NCBI RefSeq assembly: GCF_000337535.1
Contig: NZ_AOIP01000009.1
Coordinates: 56,375 to 120,374 of the forward strand
Source: Natrialba aegyptia DSM 13077
GTDB lineage: Archaea; Halobacteriota; Halobacteria; Halobacteriales; Natrialbaceae
Direction of reading: 5' to 3'
DNA length: 64,000 bases
Under the pieces are notes generated by a model. It worked only from the letters and a program-made list of their open reading frames with translations, was not told the DNA's origin and did no database searches. The position numbers were made by a program, and so were the translations under genes. Below are positions 1 to 8,861 of this stretch, one piece after another. Position 1 is the first letter of the stretch. Each line of letters begins with the position of its first letter.

Positions 1-359
1 CCTCGCGCCCATCCTATTTTCTCGCCTTTGTGGTCGGCGTATCGGTGGTTGTACTTGCGCGAGGAGATACCCTTGAACCAGTTGGCGAGTAGCGCCGGTT
101 CGTTCTTGGGCGGGCTACTGACGAACAGGTGAACGTGGTCGGGCTGTACGGTGAGGTCGAGTATTTCGACGCCTTTGTCGTCGGCTATTTCGTGGAGGAT
201 GGACCGGACACGGCTGGCGACCTCGTTGACGAGTACCGATTGACGGTACTGAGCGGAACTCTGTTCCGCGATGTCCGCAGAACCGTCGGTTCTGCGAGAC
301 TTCGGCAACCACACTATGTGGTAGTTGAGGTTGTAGGTCGCGTGCCGTGTGGTCCTCAT
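1..359 (-). CDS. tnpA: IS200/IS605 family transposase TnpA (5' part, cut by window edge)
   Basis: This is the first 119 residues of a Y1 (HUH) single-strand transposase, read leftward off the window edge with no stop. It starts at the ATG on 357-359. The HUH metal-binding pair is H75-V-H77 in 'QPDHVHLFV', and the N-terminal 'YHIVW' strand is typical of the family. The catalytic tyrosine usually sits around residue 120-130 and would lie outside the window, so activity cannot be judged. Whether a tnpB follows is unknown. Reading frame and codon use look intact. Confidence 0.85.
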   Translation of the reverse strand, partial: MRTTRHATYNLNYHIVWLPKSRRTDGSADIAEQSSAQYRQSVLVNEVASRVRSILHEIADDKGVEILDLTVQPDHVHLFVSSPPKNEPALLANWFKGISSRKYNHRYADHKGEKIGWAR

Positions 360-464
360 CCGTGTTGCACACTATGGTCCGTCGGCATCTTAATACTACC
401 GATAGAACGGTGAGAAATCCAGCCGTGGCGTCGTCAGTGGGTGTGTAGGCTATTGTCCGCTTGA

Positions 465-484
465 CCCCCGCCTAAAGACGGGGG
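465..484. repeat. IS end hairpin (CCCCCG...CGGGGG)
   Basis: A perfect 6-bp inverted repeat (465-470 and 479-484) with an 8-nt loop lies just upstream of tnpA. IS200/IS605 elements carry subterminal imperfect palindromes recognised by TnpA, so this most likely marks the left end of the element. The exact boundary, probably a few bases to the right, cannot be fixed without an empty site. Confidence 0.6.
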
Positions 485-485
485 T

Positions 486-1085
486 ATGCGCTCGTATCTT
501 TATCACGGGAACCGGCCGCCGTTCATCGTTCACGTAACACGCGACCCTGCCGATGCCGTCGAAGACGCCTTCGACACGTCCTCGTTCGTCGCCGAATACG
601 CACTGATCGGGCGGGCAGGGAACACGTCTCGATATCAGGTACTCCCGGCCGTTGGACTCGAGGCGCGGCTCGGTGACCACGTGGCGGACCTCTCGGGACT
701 CCGTGCGCTGGCCACCACCGACGCCATCATCGAGCGCATCCGCGTCACGCCGACCGGATGGATACAGCGTGGCTGGTTTGCCGATCGAAACGCGTTCGCC
801 GAGTTCAGCGAATTTTGGCAGCAAAACGCTGGATTCACTCTCAGACGGCTTACCCGTGACGGTGACCCCGAAGCGCCTGGAGACGGACTGACCGATCCCC
901 AGCGGGAGGCGCTTCGAACCGCGTACGAGATGGGCCACTACGAAATCCCGCAGTCGGCATCGCTCGACGATGTCGCCGCTGAACTCGGGATTACGGCGTC
1001 GTCGCTCTCCGAGCGCCTTCGACGTGCACAGACCCGGCTTATCGAGACGACCGTCGGCTCGACGTGGCCACCGTTACCGGAGTGA
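486..1085 (+). CDS. Bat-type HTH-10 transcriptional regulator, possibly 5'-truncated
   Basis: The 199-residue protein has the haloarchaeal bacterio-opsin-activator layout: an N-terminal sensor-like region (about 1-130) and a C-terminal HTH_10 domain (about 140-195) with 'LTDPQREALRTAYEMGHYE' and 'AAELGITASSLSERLRR'. These proteins are predicted DNA-binding regulators in the cytoplasm, usually about 210-220 residues. The start ATG lies two bases after the IS end hairpin, and the upstream frame is closed by a TGA at 462-464. The native N-terminus and promoter may therefore have been removed by the insertion. Target genes are unknown. Confidence 0.75.
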   Translation: MRSYLYHGNRPPFIVHVTRDPADAVEDAFDTSSFVAEYALIGRAGNTSRYQVLPAVGLEARLGDHVADLSGLRALATTDAIIERIRVTPTGWIQRGWFADRNAFAEFSEFWQQNAGFTLRRLTRDGDPEAPGDGLTDPQREALRTAYEMGHYEIPQSASLDDVAAELGITASSLSERLRRAQTRLIETTVGSTWPPLPE

Positions 1086-1654
1086 CTCCCGAACTTCTGG
1101 TTCTTGTGGTCGGATGATTGACCGACGGTTTCGAGACGCGGGTCGGTCCCGAATTCGGAGTCTACCGAGACAGATAGTGCCGCCGACTGACGGGACCGGT
1201 CGTGCAGACGAACGACAGTCCGTCCGTGGACCGTTTTCCGGACCGACGACGGGTGTGGCGAGAGGAAAAGAAAGGTTGTGGTGAGAGAGAAGAAAAGAAA
1301 GCGACTACTGCTGCGTATCGCGTCCCCCGTGGTCGAAGATCCCCGACAGCGATCGATGCGGTCGCAAGCGATCCGATCCGGGTTGGTCGTCTTCAGGCGA
1401 TCAGCGCCGCCTGTGACGGTCGCGTGAAAGCGTGACGCCGACGGGACAGATTCCGACGGCGAGGACAGAGCGCAAGCGCTGCGCGCGGCACAACGGGAGA
1501 CGCGACGCAACGACGGACAGCACTGCGAGGCGATCCGTCGATGTGCCCGCCCGTATCACAGTCGAAGAGACATATATTCTGATAGTTATCCGACTGAGAA
1601 CGGAATCGAACCGCCGGTTGGTCTCATCCAAAAACGAGCGATCGAACGGGATCG
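1086..1654. other. Intergenic stretch, no gene recognised
   Basis: Only short, arginine- or serine-rich frames with no family resemblance are present on either strand. A purine-rich segment lies near 1260-1300 and an AT-rich patch at 1567-1582. The region holds the 3' ends of two convergent genes and may be an IS-flanking remnant. Confidence 0.4.
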
Positions 1655-2671
1655 TTAGTTCGAGTCGAGTTCGATCGAGACGTCCTGGTCTTCGTCGAGG
1701 TTGACCTCGAACTCGGTTTCCTCGTAGCCGTCTGCGGAGACGACGACGGTGTACTCGTCGGATTCGGCATCGAGTTCAGCGGTACCGTCGTCGTCGGTCG
1801 TGGCGTCTGCGTCGGGGCCGAAGAACTGGTAGCCGCTGTAGAGTTCGACGGTTGCGCCTTCGATCGCGCTGCCGTTGGAGCTGTCCTTGACGGTGGTGGT
1901 GAGCGTGTTGGTGTTGCTGTCGTCGTCGCTGTCGTTGTCGCTCCCGTTGTCGTCACCGTCCTCGCTTTCGAGGGTTAGCGTGGCGCTTTCGTCGCTTCCA
2001 TCGACCTCGACGTCAGTTTCGCTCTCCTCGTAGCCGTCCGCGGAGGCGGTGAGCGTGTACTCGCCGTCGTTCACGGTGAACTCGGCCTGGCCGTTGTTGT
2101 CGGTCGTTACGTCGGTCGTTCCGCTGTCGCCAGTGAGTTCGAGGGTGGCACCCGAGATCGCGTTCCCGTTGTCGTCTTCGACGGTGGTGGTGAGCGTCTG
2201 GGTGCTGGTTCCGGAGTCCCCGTCGTTATCGTCGCTGCCGTCGCTGCCGTTGTCGCCGTTATTGTTATCGCCGTTATCTCCGTCTCCGTCTCCGTCTCCA
2301 TCTCCGTTGTCGTCACCGCCATTGGAACCGTTTCCGTCGTCGTTGCCGTTGCCAGTGTCGTTACCATCGCCGCCACTGCCGTCGCCGCTATCGTCACCGC
2401 CGTTCCCATCACCGGTGTCGTCACCGCCATTAGCACCGTCGTCAGTCGCGTTGCCGTTGTCGGTATCATCGGCGTTCGATCCAGCGTCCTGGTCGTCAGG
2501 GCTGTCGTCGTCGTCACCGATCGAACCGAGCGTCTCGTTAATCGATGCGCCACTCGCTGCAAGCGCCAGCCCAGCGACGAGCAACACGACGCCAGCAGCC
2601 GTTAGCAGGACCTGTACACCCGTCTGGATCGATCGCGCGTCTGCAGTCTGTTGGCGGGTATTGCGGGACAT
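1655..2671 (-). CDS. Membrane-anchored surface protein with two carboxypeptidase-regulatory-like domains
   Basis: The protein has 338 residues from the ATG at 2669-2671; an upstream in-frame Met would add 21 residues without signal character. Residues 20-45 form one hydrophobic segment (signal anchor). A long Asp/Gly/Asn-rich linker follows (about 55-155). Two similar beta-sandwich repeats come next, each opening with 'TLTTTV' and closing with 'ADGYEE', as in CarboxypepD_reg/PEGA-like domains. A display role on the cell surface fits; the acidic linker would be an extended spacer at high salt. No C-terminal sortase-type signal is present. Function is unknown. Confidence 0.7.
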   Translation of the reverse strand: MSRNTRQQTADARSIQTGVQVLLTAAGVVLLVAGLALAASGASINETLGSIGDDDDSPDDQDAGSNADDTDNGNATDDGANGGDDTGDGNGGDDSGDGSGGDGNDTGNGNDDGNGSNGGDDNGDGDGDGDGDNGDNNNGDNGSDGSDDNDGDSGTSTQTLTTTVEDDNGNAISGATLELTGDSGTTDVTTDNNGQAEFTVNDGEYTLTASADGYEESETDVEVDGSDESATLTLESEDGDDNGSDNDSDDDSNTNTLTTTVKDSSNGSAIEGATVELYSGYQFFGPDADATTDDDGTAELDAESDEYTVVVSADGYEETEFEVNLDEDQDVSIELDSN

Positions 2672-3260
2672 GTCTGTCAGTAGTCGGTTTGGTGGTCGGG
2701 AGACGGCCCAGGCTCCGTTCGGGTCGTCACGCACGGACCATCGCGTTCAGGTTTAAATTCACTCTCGTGGGCGGTCCAACTCGTGTTCTCGACTGGAGAC
2801 TGCAGTGCAGTCTCACCGCTCCTGTCGGGCTTGCTCCGGTCAAGCCCCGTCTGCGGCCGGGGCGGGGCCCCTGACAGCGAACTGAGCAGCAACGGTTGAC
2901 TCTGGCGGCGTTGCATTACCAGAACAGTTCTCGCTTTCGGCGGTTCACTATACAGTTGCTAAGGTCGTTCTATTGACCTGAACGAGGCCGATCCGTACTA
3001 GCGGTCCTGTCGTACAGGCCTCCGGGCATTACAGCATCCCAGAGTAGTACTGTTGTGGGAATCGCGACTGATTTTCTTCCGGTATCTCCGTACTTCCCGG
3101 ATCTCAACTGTCCAGTTGCAATCGGCCTTGGCAGCGACCGGACCTCTCCTACAGTAGACACCTGCATGCGGCCGATTGATACGGGACTTCGTCACGCCGG
3201 TTCCTTCGGCCGAATAGCCTCTCGTCGCCTCTGCGGAAGAGTTCTTCGTCGGTATCCCCG
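2672..3260. other. Intergenic region with structured GC-rich core
   Basis: No convincing gene. The segment 2796-2877 is dense in inverted repeats (separate entry). Position 2750-2758 carries TTTAAATTC, a possible TATA element for the leftward gene but about 80 nt from its start codon. The part from 2940 to 3260 has stops in all frames or spurious frames only. Confidence 0.4.
2796..2877. repeat. Cluster of inverted repeats (candidate structured RNA or regulatory DNA)
   Basis: Three elements are visible. A near-continuous palindrome has 9-bp arms and a 1-nt centre (2796-2814). A 7-bp stem GGGCTTG/CAAGCCC has a 7-nt loop (2827-2847). An alternative 6-bp stem GCCCCG/CGGGGC (2844-2849 with 2858-2863) would compete with it. 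CTGTC (2822-2826) and GACAG (2873-2877) could close the last two as an outer helix. The competing stems resemble a switch, but no known riboswitch class is recognised. Confidence 0.35.
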
Positions 3261-4553
3261 TTATTCTAAATTCCCATCAACCAGGTCCGAGGGTGTAACC
3301 ACGTCGAGACCGCGATTTTCGAGGTGATCGAGCAGTTCTTCGAAATCCTCGAGCGGCATGCTGTTCGAGCCGGCCTCCCCGCCGTTCGACGTGTCGACGA
3401 TGCGGGGAATGCGAAGCACCGTGAGTTGCTGGAACTGGTCGCACAGGTTGATCGCACGCCGAACGCCGCCGTGGAGGTCCGGTCCCCAGATCAGCGGCGT
3501 CATGTGCAGGTTGGTCGGCGGCGCGCCGGCGGGGGAAGCCCCGAACAGGAACGCCGATTCGTGGCTGTCACGGAGGACCGTCTGCGTCGCTGCGGCCATT
3601 CGGTCGTTGGGCGCGAAGAAGTGCCGGGAGCCGTCCTCGTAACCGAGTTCAGCGAGTTCGTCTCGGTTGCTTTCGATGACCTCCTGTTGGCGGTCCTCGG
3701 GCATTTCAGGCAGCGGGGTGCTGACGGACGGGTACGAGCAGATGTCCCAGCCCCGTTCGGTGAGTTCGTCGAGTTCGCCGAGTCCCATCCGGCCCTGGCC
3801 GCCGATTCGGTCGGAATCGACCGGTACTGCAGCGGACCAACCGCGTTCTTCGAGCCTGTCGGCTGCGAGTTCGTAGTGCGAATCGCGGCCGTCGTAGAAC
3901 GCGAGGACAGCTTTCCCGTTGTCGACGGCCTCGGTCTTCCGGAGGTCGTCGACCACGATTCGGGTGCCGTCCTCGGGCCCGACGGCGACGATGTTCAGAC
4001 GCCTGACGTTCGCGAGATCGGGTTCGCCGTGTTTCTGAATGTACCCGAAGTCGAGTCGCGTCCACCCCTCGAAGTCCGACGGGATGTCACGGATGCTGGT
4101 CAGGTGACTCCCGCGTTCGGGAGCCATGAACTCGAAGTGAATCTTGGTGACGGAATCGGTTTTGACCGCGAGTGAGGTGTCCCAGCCGTCGAGGTCGATA
4201 CCTCGCGGGATGTCGATGCGCATCGCAGCCCGGTCGCCGTCGCCTTCGACTGCGAGACCCTGGGAGCCGGTCGGGGCATCCGACACGGTTTCGAGTTCGC
4301 CGGTAACGGCGGTCCAGTCGTCTGCTGTCTCGAAGTCGGAGATGACCTCGCCATCGTCGATCGCGGGCCAGCCGCCTCCGTTCCCGTTTCCGTTCCCGTC
4401 GCCGTTTCCGTTGCCGGAGCCGTCGCCGTTTCCGTTGCCGTCTCCATTGCCGTCACTATCGTCGGAGAGAGCGTCGAGACAGCCTGCGACCGTCGCTGTC
4501 GATGTCACGCCTAGTGCTGTGACCAATTGTCGTCGAGACAGTCCACGAGTCAT
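3261..4553 (-). CDS. Tat-exported lipoprotein with polysaccharide-deacetylase-like domain
   Basis: The 430-residue protein begins with a twin-arginine motif (SRRQLV) and a lipobox ending in 'VAGC' (Cys about 25), so it should be folded, exported and lipid-anchored. A Gly/Asn/Asp linker (about 32-60) precedes a jelly-roll, carbohydrate-binding-like region (about 70-210). The C-terminal 215 residues resemble the NodB-type deacetylase fold ('AVLAFYDGRDSHY', 'GWDICSYPSVS', 'DLVTPSDLV'-like end). The usual metal-binding His-x3-His is not obvious, so enzymatic activity is uncertain. It may act on cell-surface glycans. Confidence 0.7.
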   Translation of the reverse strand: MTRGLSRRQLVTALGVTSTATVAGCLDALSDDSDGNGDGNGNGDGSGNGNGDGNGNGNGGGWPAIDDGEVISDFETADDWTAVTGELETVSDAPTGSQGLAVEGDGDRAAMRIDIPRGIDLDGWDTSLAVKTDSVTKIHFEFMAPERGSHLTSIRDIPSDFEGWTRLDFGYIQKHGEPDLANVRRLNIVAVGPEDGTRIVVDDLRKTEAVDNGKAVLAFYDGRDSHYELAADRLEERGWSAAVPVDSDRIGGQGRMGLGELDELTERGWDICSYPSVSTPLPEMPEDRQQEVIESNRDELAELGYEDGSRHFFAPNDRMAAATQTVLRDSHESAFLFGASPAGAPPTNLHMTPLIWGPDLHGGVRRAINLCDQFQQLTVLRIPRIVDTSNGGEAGSNSMPLEDFEELLDHLENRGLDVVTPSDLVDGNLE

Positions 4554-4856
4554 GTCTGTATCGGCACAACTCCTGCGAGGGACTTTCTAATGAAGGTGTT
4601 AATTCCGCTGGAGTAAACTATTCCGGCGCCGATAGCAATCCCAACCGGTCGCCGTCTCTCCGTCGGACTGCTCGATCCATCGGGAACGATGACTGACCCT
4701 TAATCGAGTGATAAACGCCGTGTGGAGACTAGCACCGCCCCGTGAGATCATGGTATCGGCTGGCCTGCAGTCTCCGGTGGGCCTGCCTACTCCGGTGGCC
4801 CGCTCTCACCCGCCGCCGGCAACCCCACGTCAACGGGCCGGTCGGGCGTCCTCGAC
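4554..4856. other. Intergenic region, no gene seen
   Basis: This holds the upstream region of the leftward lipoprotein gene and the 3' flank of the leftward Thr-rich protein gene. No RNA gene or conserved motif is recognised. Confidence 0.4.
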
Positions 4857-5567
4857 TCAGTCTCGACCGGGAGTTCCGTCCAATGGGTCCCACTCCTCAT
4901 CGCCCTCGTCATCCTCGTCATCCTGATCGCTTTCAGCGTCTCCCTCCCCGTCGCGCCACCGTGACTCGAGTTCAGAGCGCACGTCGGCCGCATCGACATC
5001 GGCCTCGCTGAACTCGGTCGAAACGTCGGCCGGCAGCTCGGATGGCTGGTGTTCGTCGGTGGTCGGCTCCGATGCTGTCTCCGGGTCGGCCGTCGATTCG
5101 GCGGTCGTTTCGGCCGCCGTTGTCGCCACCGCAGCCGAGGTGGTCGTCTGAGCTGTCGTGGTCGACGCCTCCGTTCCCGTGTTTGTCTCCGAAGACGCGG
5201 TTGTCTCGGTCGTCACCGTTCCCTCGGTGTCTACTGTCGTCGCGGAACCGTCGACGACGGACTCGCCGTTCGATGGGGCTACGGACGCCGTCGTCGTGTC
5301 GGGATCCTCGCTTGCAGTCGATTCGTTCGTTTCTATCATGTCGTCCGTTGCACCAGTCTCATCGGCCTCATCCGTCCCGTCCGTTGCATCCGCCTCGTCC
5401 GTCGATTCCGTCGAATCGATCGAACTGGAGCGGTCGGGCATCATATTCGGCGCGAAGACAGCGATGAGCAGCGAGAACGTACACAACACCACCACAACCG
5501 TGACGATGAGCGTCCGTGTCGTCGGACGCTGATCGTCGGGTTCGGCCCGGTCAGACGAGTTCACCAT
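4857..5567 (-). CDS. Single-pass membrane protein with Thr/Asp-rich extracellular stalk
   Basis: The 236-residue protein has a short cytoplasmic N-terminus, one transmembrane helix (about 19-42, 'LIVTVVVVLCTFSLLIAVF') and a roughly 150-residue tail of Thr, Ser, Glu and Asp. The tail ends in a very acidic segment containing 'SDQDDEDDEGDEEWD'. It has no recognisable catalytic domain. The composition is that of a haloarchaeal O-glycosylatable stalk. Function is not known. Confidence 0.6.
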   Translation of the reverse strand: MVNSSDRAEPDDQRPTTRTLIVTVVVVLCTFSLLIAVFAPNMMPDRSSSIDSTESTDEADATDGTDEADETGATDDMIETNESTASEDPDTTTASVAPSNGESVVDGSATTVDTEGTVTTETTASSETNTGTEASTTTAQTTTSAAVATTAAETTAESTADPETASEPTTDEHQPSELPADVSTEFSEADVDAADVRSELESRWRDGEGDAESDQDDEDDEGDEEWDPLDGTPGRD

Positions 5568-5681
5568 TCGAGACTCTCCAGACGTGACGGTGAGCCTTTG
5601 TTAAGCGCCGCCCACACCTGTAGCTCTGGATTACGGGGCTTGTTACCCGCGCTTTGCGCCGCGTAGGTCCGGTGCCGACCG

Positions 5682-8618
5682 GTGGCGAACAATGATATGG
5701 ACGGCACCCAGAGTGGTGATAACGAGTCCCGCTACATGACAGACCAGTACGATCACGCGCAGGTCCAGGAGTTCTGGCAGTACGTCTGGGAGCGCGACGG
5801 GGTCGCCCGCCTTTCGGACGACGCCGTCGATCCGACGTACGTCCTCGGCATGTTCCCCTACACCTCCGGGACGCTGCACATGGGCCACGTCCGGAACTAC
5901 GCGATCACCGACGCCTACGCTCGCTACCGACGGCTACAGGGCGACGACGTCCTCCATCCGATGGGGTGGGATGCCTTCGGCCTGCCCGCCGAAAACGCGG
6001 CCTACGAGCGCGCGAGCGACCCCGAATCCTGGACCCGCGCGTGCATCCGCCGCATGCGCGAAGAACTCGAGACGATGGGCTTTGGCTACGACTGGTCGCG
6101 GGAGGTTACGACCTGTGAGCCCGCCTACTACCGCTGGAATCAGTGGCTGTTCAAGCGATTCTACGAGGCCGACCTCGTCGAGTTCACCGGCGCGGCGGTC
6201 AACTGGTGTCCGGACTGCGAGACGGTACTGGCCGACGCGCAGGTCGCAGTCTCCGACAGCGATAATGATGGCGATGGCGATGACGACCATCACGACGGAA
6301 CCCGCGTCTGCTGGCGCTGCGAAACGCCCGTCGAACGGCGCGAACTCGACCAGTGGTTCTTCACGATCACCGACTACGCGGACGAACTCGCCGACGGCCT
6401 CGACGAACTCGACGGCTGGCCCGAGGGCGTTCGGGAGATCCAGCGCAACTGGATCGGCCGCCAGGACGGTGCGCGACTCACGTTCGACCTGTCGAACGCC
6501 CCGAGCGCCGCCGAATCCGTCGACGTCTTCAGCACCCGCCCCGAAACCGCCTTCGGCGCGACCTTCCTCGCCGTCTCGCCCGAGCACGACCTGGCGACCG
6601 CACTCGCAGAGACGGACGCGGACATCGCGGCGTTCGTCGACCGCGCACGAACTCGTGAGGGGGCGTCCGGACACGCCGACCGTGACGAGTACAGCGACTC
6701 GGGTATCGAAACGGATGCGACGGCGGTGAATCCGCTGACGGGCGAGGAGCTACCGGTGTACGTCGCCGAGTACGTTCTGGGTGACGTGGGAACCGGCGCG
6801 GTGATGGGCGTGCCGGGGCACAACGAACAGGACTACGAGTTCGCGCGCGAGCGCGACCTAGCGGTGGAGACGGTCGTCGTTCCCGCGGCCGACGCGGCGG
6901 ACGACGTGGCCTCCGGACCCGGGAACGGCCCCTACACCGATAAGGGCGTGCTCGACCTCGGTACCGGGACGGATAGCGAATACGACGGCCTCGCGAGCGA
7001 AACGGTTCGAGAAGAACTGCTCTCGGATCACGAGGCGATCGAATCGGACGTGACCTACCGCCTGCGCGACTGGCTGATCTCCCGCCAGCGATACTGGGGC
7101 ACGCCGATTCCGGTCGTCCACTGCGAGGACTGCGGCCACGTCCTCGTTCCCGACGACGAACTCCCCGTCGAACTTCCCGAGTTCGTCCAGACGACCGGCA
7201 ATCCGCTCGACGCCGCCACGGAATGGAAGGAGACGACCTGTCCCGACTGCGGCGGGCCGGCCGAGCGGGAGACGGACACGATGGACACCTTCGTGGACTC
7301 CTCGTGGTACTTCCTGCGCTTTCTCTCGCCCGACCTCGCGGACGCGCCCTTCGATACCGAGCGGGCGAACGAGTGGCTGCCGGTCGACATCTACGTCGGC
7401 GGCGACGAACACGCGATCCTCCACCTGCTGTACATCCGCTTCGTGACGCGTGCGCTTTCGGATCTAGGGCTGCTCGATCGGCGCGAACCGGTCGAGCGGC
7501 TCGTTAGCCAGGGGACCGTCCTCTACGAGGGCGAGAAGATGTCCACCTCGACCGGCAACGTCGTCACTCCCGACGAGTACGGCGCGGAAACGACGCGGCT
7601 GTTCGTCCTCTCGGCCGCCCATCCCGAACAGGACTTCGAGTGGACCGCAAACGACGTGCGCGGTGCCTACGACCTCCAGCAGACCCTGTACGGAATGGCG
7701 ACGGCGTTCGTCGATGAGGGGACGACTCGAGTCGAACGCGCGGCCCACGACGACTACCTCGACCGAGAGATCGACCGCACGATCGCCGCCGTTACCGACG
7801 AGTTCGAGCGGCTGCGATTCCACCGAGTGGTCACCGAAATTCGTGAACTCGCGGCGCTGCTTCGACGCTACCGATCGTTCGATCGCGTTCACGGCGACAC
7901 CTATCGGCGCGGGCTACTGACGATCGCCACGCTCATCTCGCCGCTTGCTCCCCACCTCGGAGAAGAACTCTGGAACATTCTCCGCGGCGAGGGGCTGGTC
8001 GTCGAAACCGACTGGCTCTCGCTGGCTACCGCCGACGATTCCTCACCCTCGGCTACCGACGCTGCCGATACCGCTCCCAACGGCACCTCCGCAACCGATG
8101 ACACCCCCACAACCGCCGGCACCGACGCCGACGCCCCGACGGCCGAGACCGAGATCGAGTATGAACTCGAGCGGCGACTCGTCGAAACGACGCTCTCGGA
8201 CGTTCGAGACATCGTCGATGTCGCGTCGATCGACGACCCGGAGCGCATCGAACTGGTCGTCGCACAGCCCTGGAAATACGACGTTCTGGCCCATCTCGGT
8301 CGGGTCGAGGACGACGCAGTCGCCGTCGACGCCGTCCTCGACGAACTCGAGTTCAGTGTGCCAGTCGACCGGGCGGCCGTCGCCGAGTTCGTGCAGACGG
8401 AAGGCGACCGCGCCGGGCAGTCGTCGCTTTCCGCCCGGCGTGAACGCGGGATTCTCGACCGCGCGTCCTGGCTCCTCGCCGACGAGTTCGGTGCGTCCGT
8501 CGTGGTTCGACAGGCCGATGCCGGTGGACCGACCGGGCGTCTTGGCGACGCTGAACTCGACGCCGACGAGTTGGCACGGCGGGCGCGACCGGGGAAGCCG
8601 GCGATTCGAATCGAGTGA
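5682..8618 (+). CDS. leuS: Leucyl-tRNA synthetase, bacterial-type
   Basis: Charges tRNA-Leu with leucine in the cytoplasm. The class I signatures are HMGH (66-69) and KMSTS (619-623). A zinc module with Cys pairs at 176/179 and 210/213 precedes the editing domain, whose TRPET motif is at 285-289. Having the editing domain after the zinc module is the bacterial order, unlike archaeal/eukaryotic LeuRS. A low-complexity Asp/Ala/Thr insert (about 788-825) interrupts the anticodon-binding region. The start used is a GTG; ATG codons at 5697 and 5736 are in frame, and the family homology begins near 5736. The stop codon is the first base pair of a large hairpin. Confidence 0.95.
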   Translation: MANNDMDGTQSGDNESRYMTDQYDHAQVQEFWQYVWERDGVARLSDDAVDPTYVLGMFPYTSGTLHMGHVRNYAITDAYARYRRLQGDDVLHPMGWDAFGLPAENAAYERASDPESWTRACIRRMREELETMGFGYDWSREVTTCEPAYYRWNQWLFKRFYEADLVEFTGAAVNWCPDCETVLADAQVAVSDSDNDGDGDDDHHDGTRVCWRCETPVERRELDQWFFTITDYADELADGLDELDGWPEGVREIQRNWIGRQDGARLTFDLSNAPSAAESVDVFSTRPETAFGATFLAVSPEHDLATALAETDADIAAFVDRARTREGASGHADRDEYSDSGIETDATAVNPLTGEELPVYVAEYVLGDVGTGAVMGVPGHNEQDYEFARERDLAVETVVVPAADAADDVASGPGNGPYTDKGVLDLGTGTDSEYDGLASETVREELLSDHEAIESDVTYRLRDWLISRQRYWGTPIPVVHCEDCGHVLVPDDELPVELPEFVQTTGNPLDAATEWKETTCPDCGGPAERETDTMDTFVDSSWYFLRFLSPDLADAPFDTERANEWLPVDIYVGGDEHAILHLLYIRFVTRALSDLGLLDRREPVERLVSQGTVLYEGEKMSTSTGNVVTPDEYGAETTRLFVLSAAHPEQDFEWTANDVRGAYDLQQTLYGMATAFVDEGTTRVERAAHDDYLDREIDRTIAAVTDEFERLRFHRVVTEIRELAALLRRYRSFDRVHGDTYRRGLLTIATLISPLAPHLGEELWNILRGEGLVVETDWLSLATADDSSPSATDAADTAPNGTSATDDTPTTAGTDADAPTAETEIEYELERRLVETTLSDVRDIVDVASIDDPERIELVVAQPWKYDVLAHLGRVEDDAVAVDAVLDELEFSVPVDRAAVAEFVQTEGDRAGQSSLSARRERGILDRASWLLADEFGASVVVRQADAGGPTGRLGDAELDADELARRARPGKPAIRIE

Positions 8619-8698
8619 TACGGACTGCTGTAAGTCAGTTCCGGCGCAACCGCAGGACGGGCGCGGTCGCGCCGGTAAATCGTTACAGCAGACCGTAT
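8618..8698. repeat. Long palindromic intergenic element (REP-like hairpin)
   Basis: Two 16-nt outer arms (8618-8633 and 8683-8698) are complementary with one mismatch. Inside them, CCGGCGC (8641-8647) pairs with GCGCCGG (8669-8675), and ACCGC (8649-8653) pairs with GCGGT (8663-8667) around a 9-nt loop. The fold starts in the leuS stop codon. It could end leuS transcription, protect the mRNA 3' end, or be a mobile miniature palindromic element. Confidence 0.75.
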
Positions 8699-8861
8699 GA
8701 ATCGGCGGGACGCGGCGGTGACGCGGAGAGAGGAGCCCTCCATTCCCGATTTTCGGCGCGTTCGTACGGATACGCGCGTCGGTTCGCGACGACCTGTGGA
8801 CGATTCCCGGACGCGGGGTCTAACAGCAAGACAGATACGGCATCTCTCCTAACGGTCAACA

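Noticed and set aside
2677..2916. 79-codon leftward frame over the inverted repeats
   Set aside because: No homology recognised; the strong palindromes explain the sequence better than coding.
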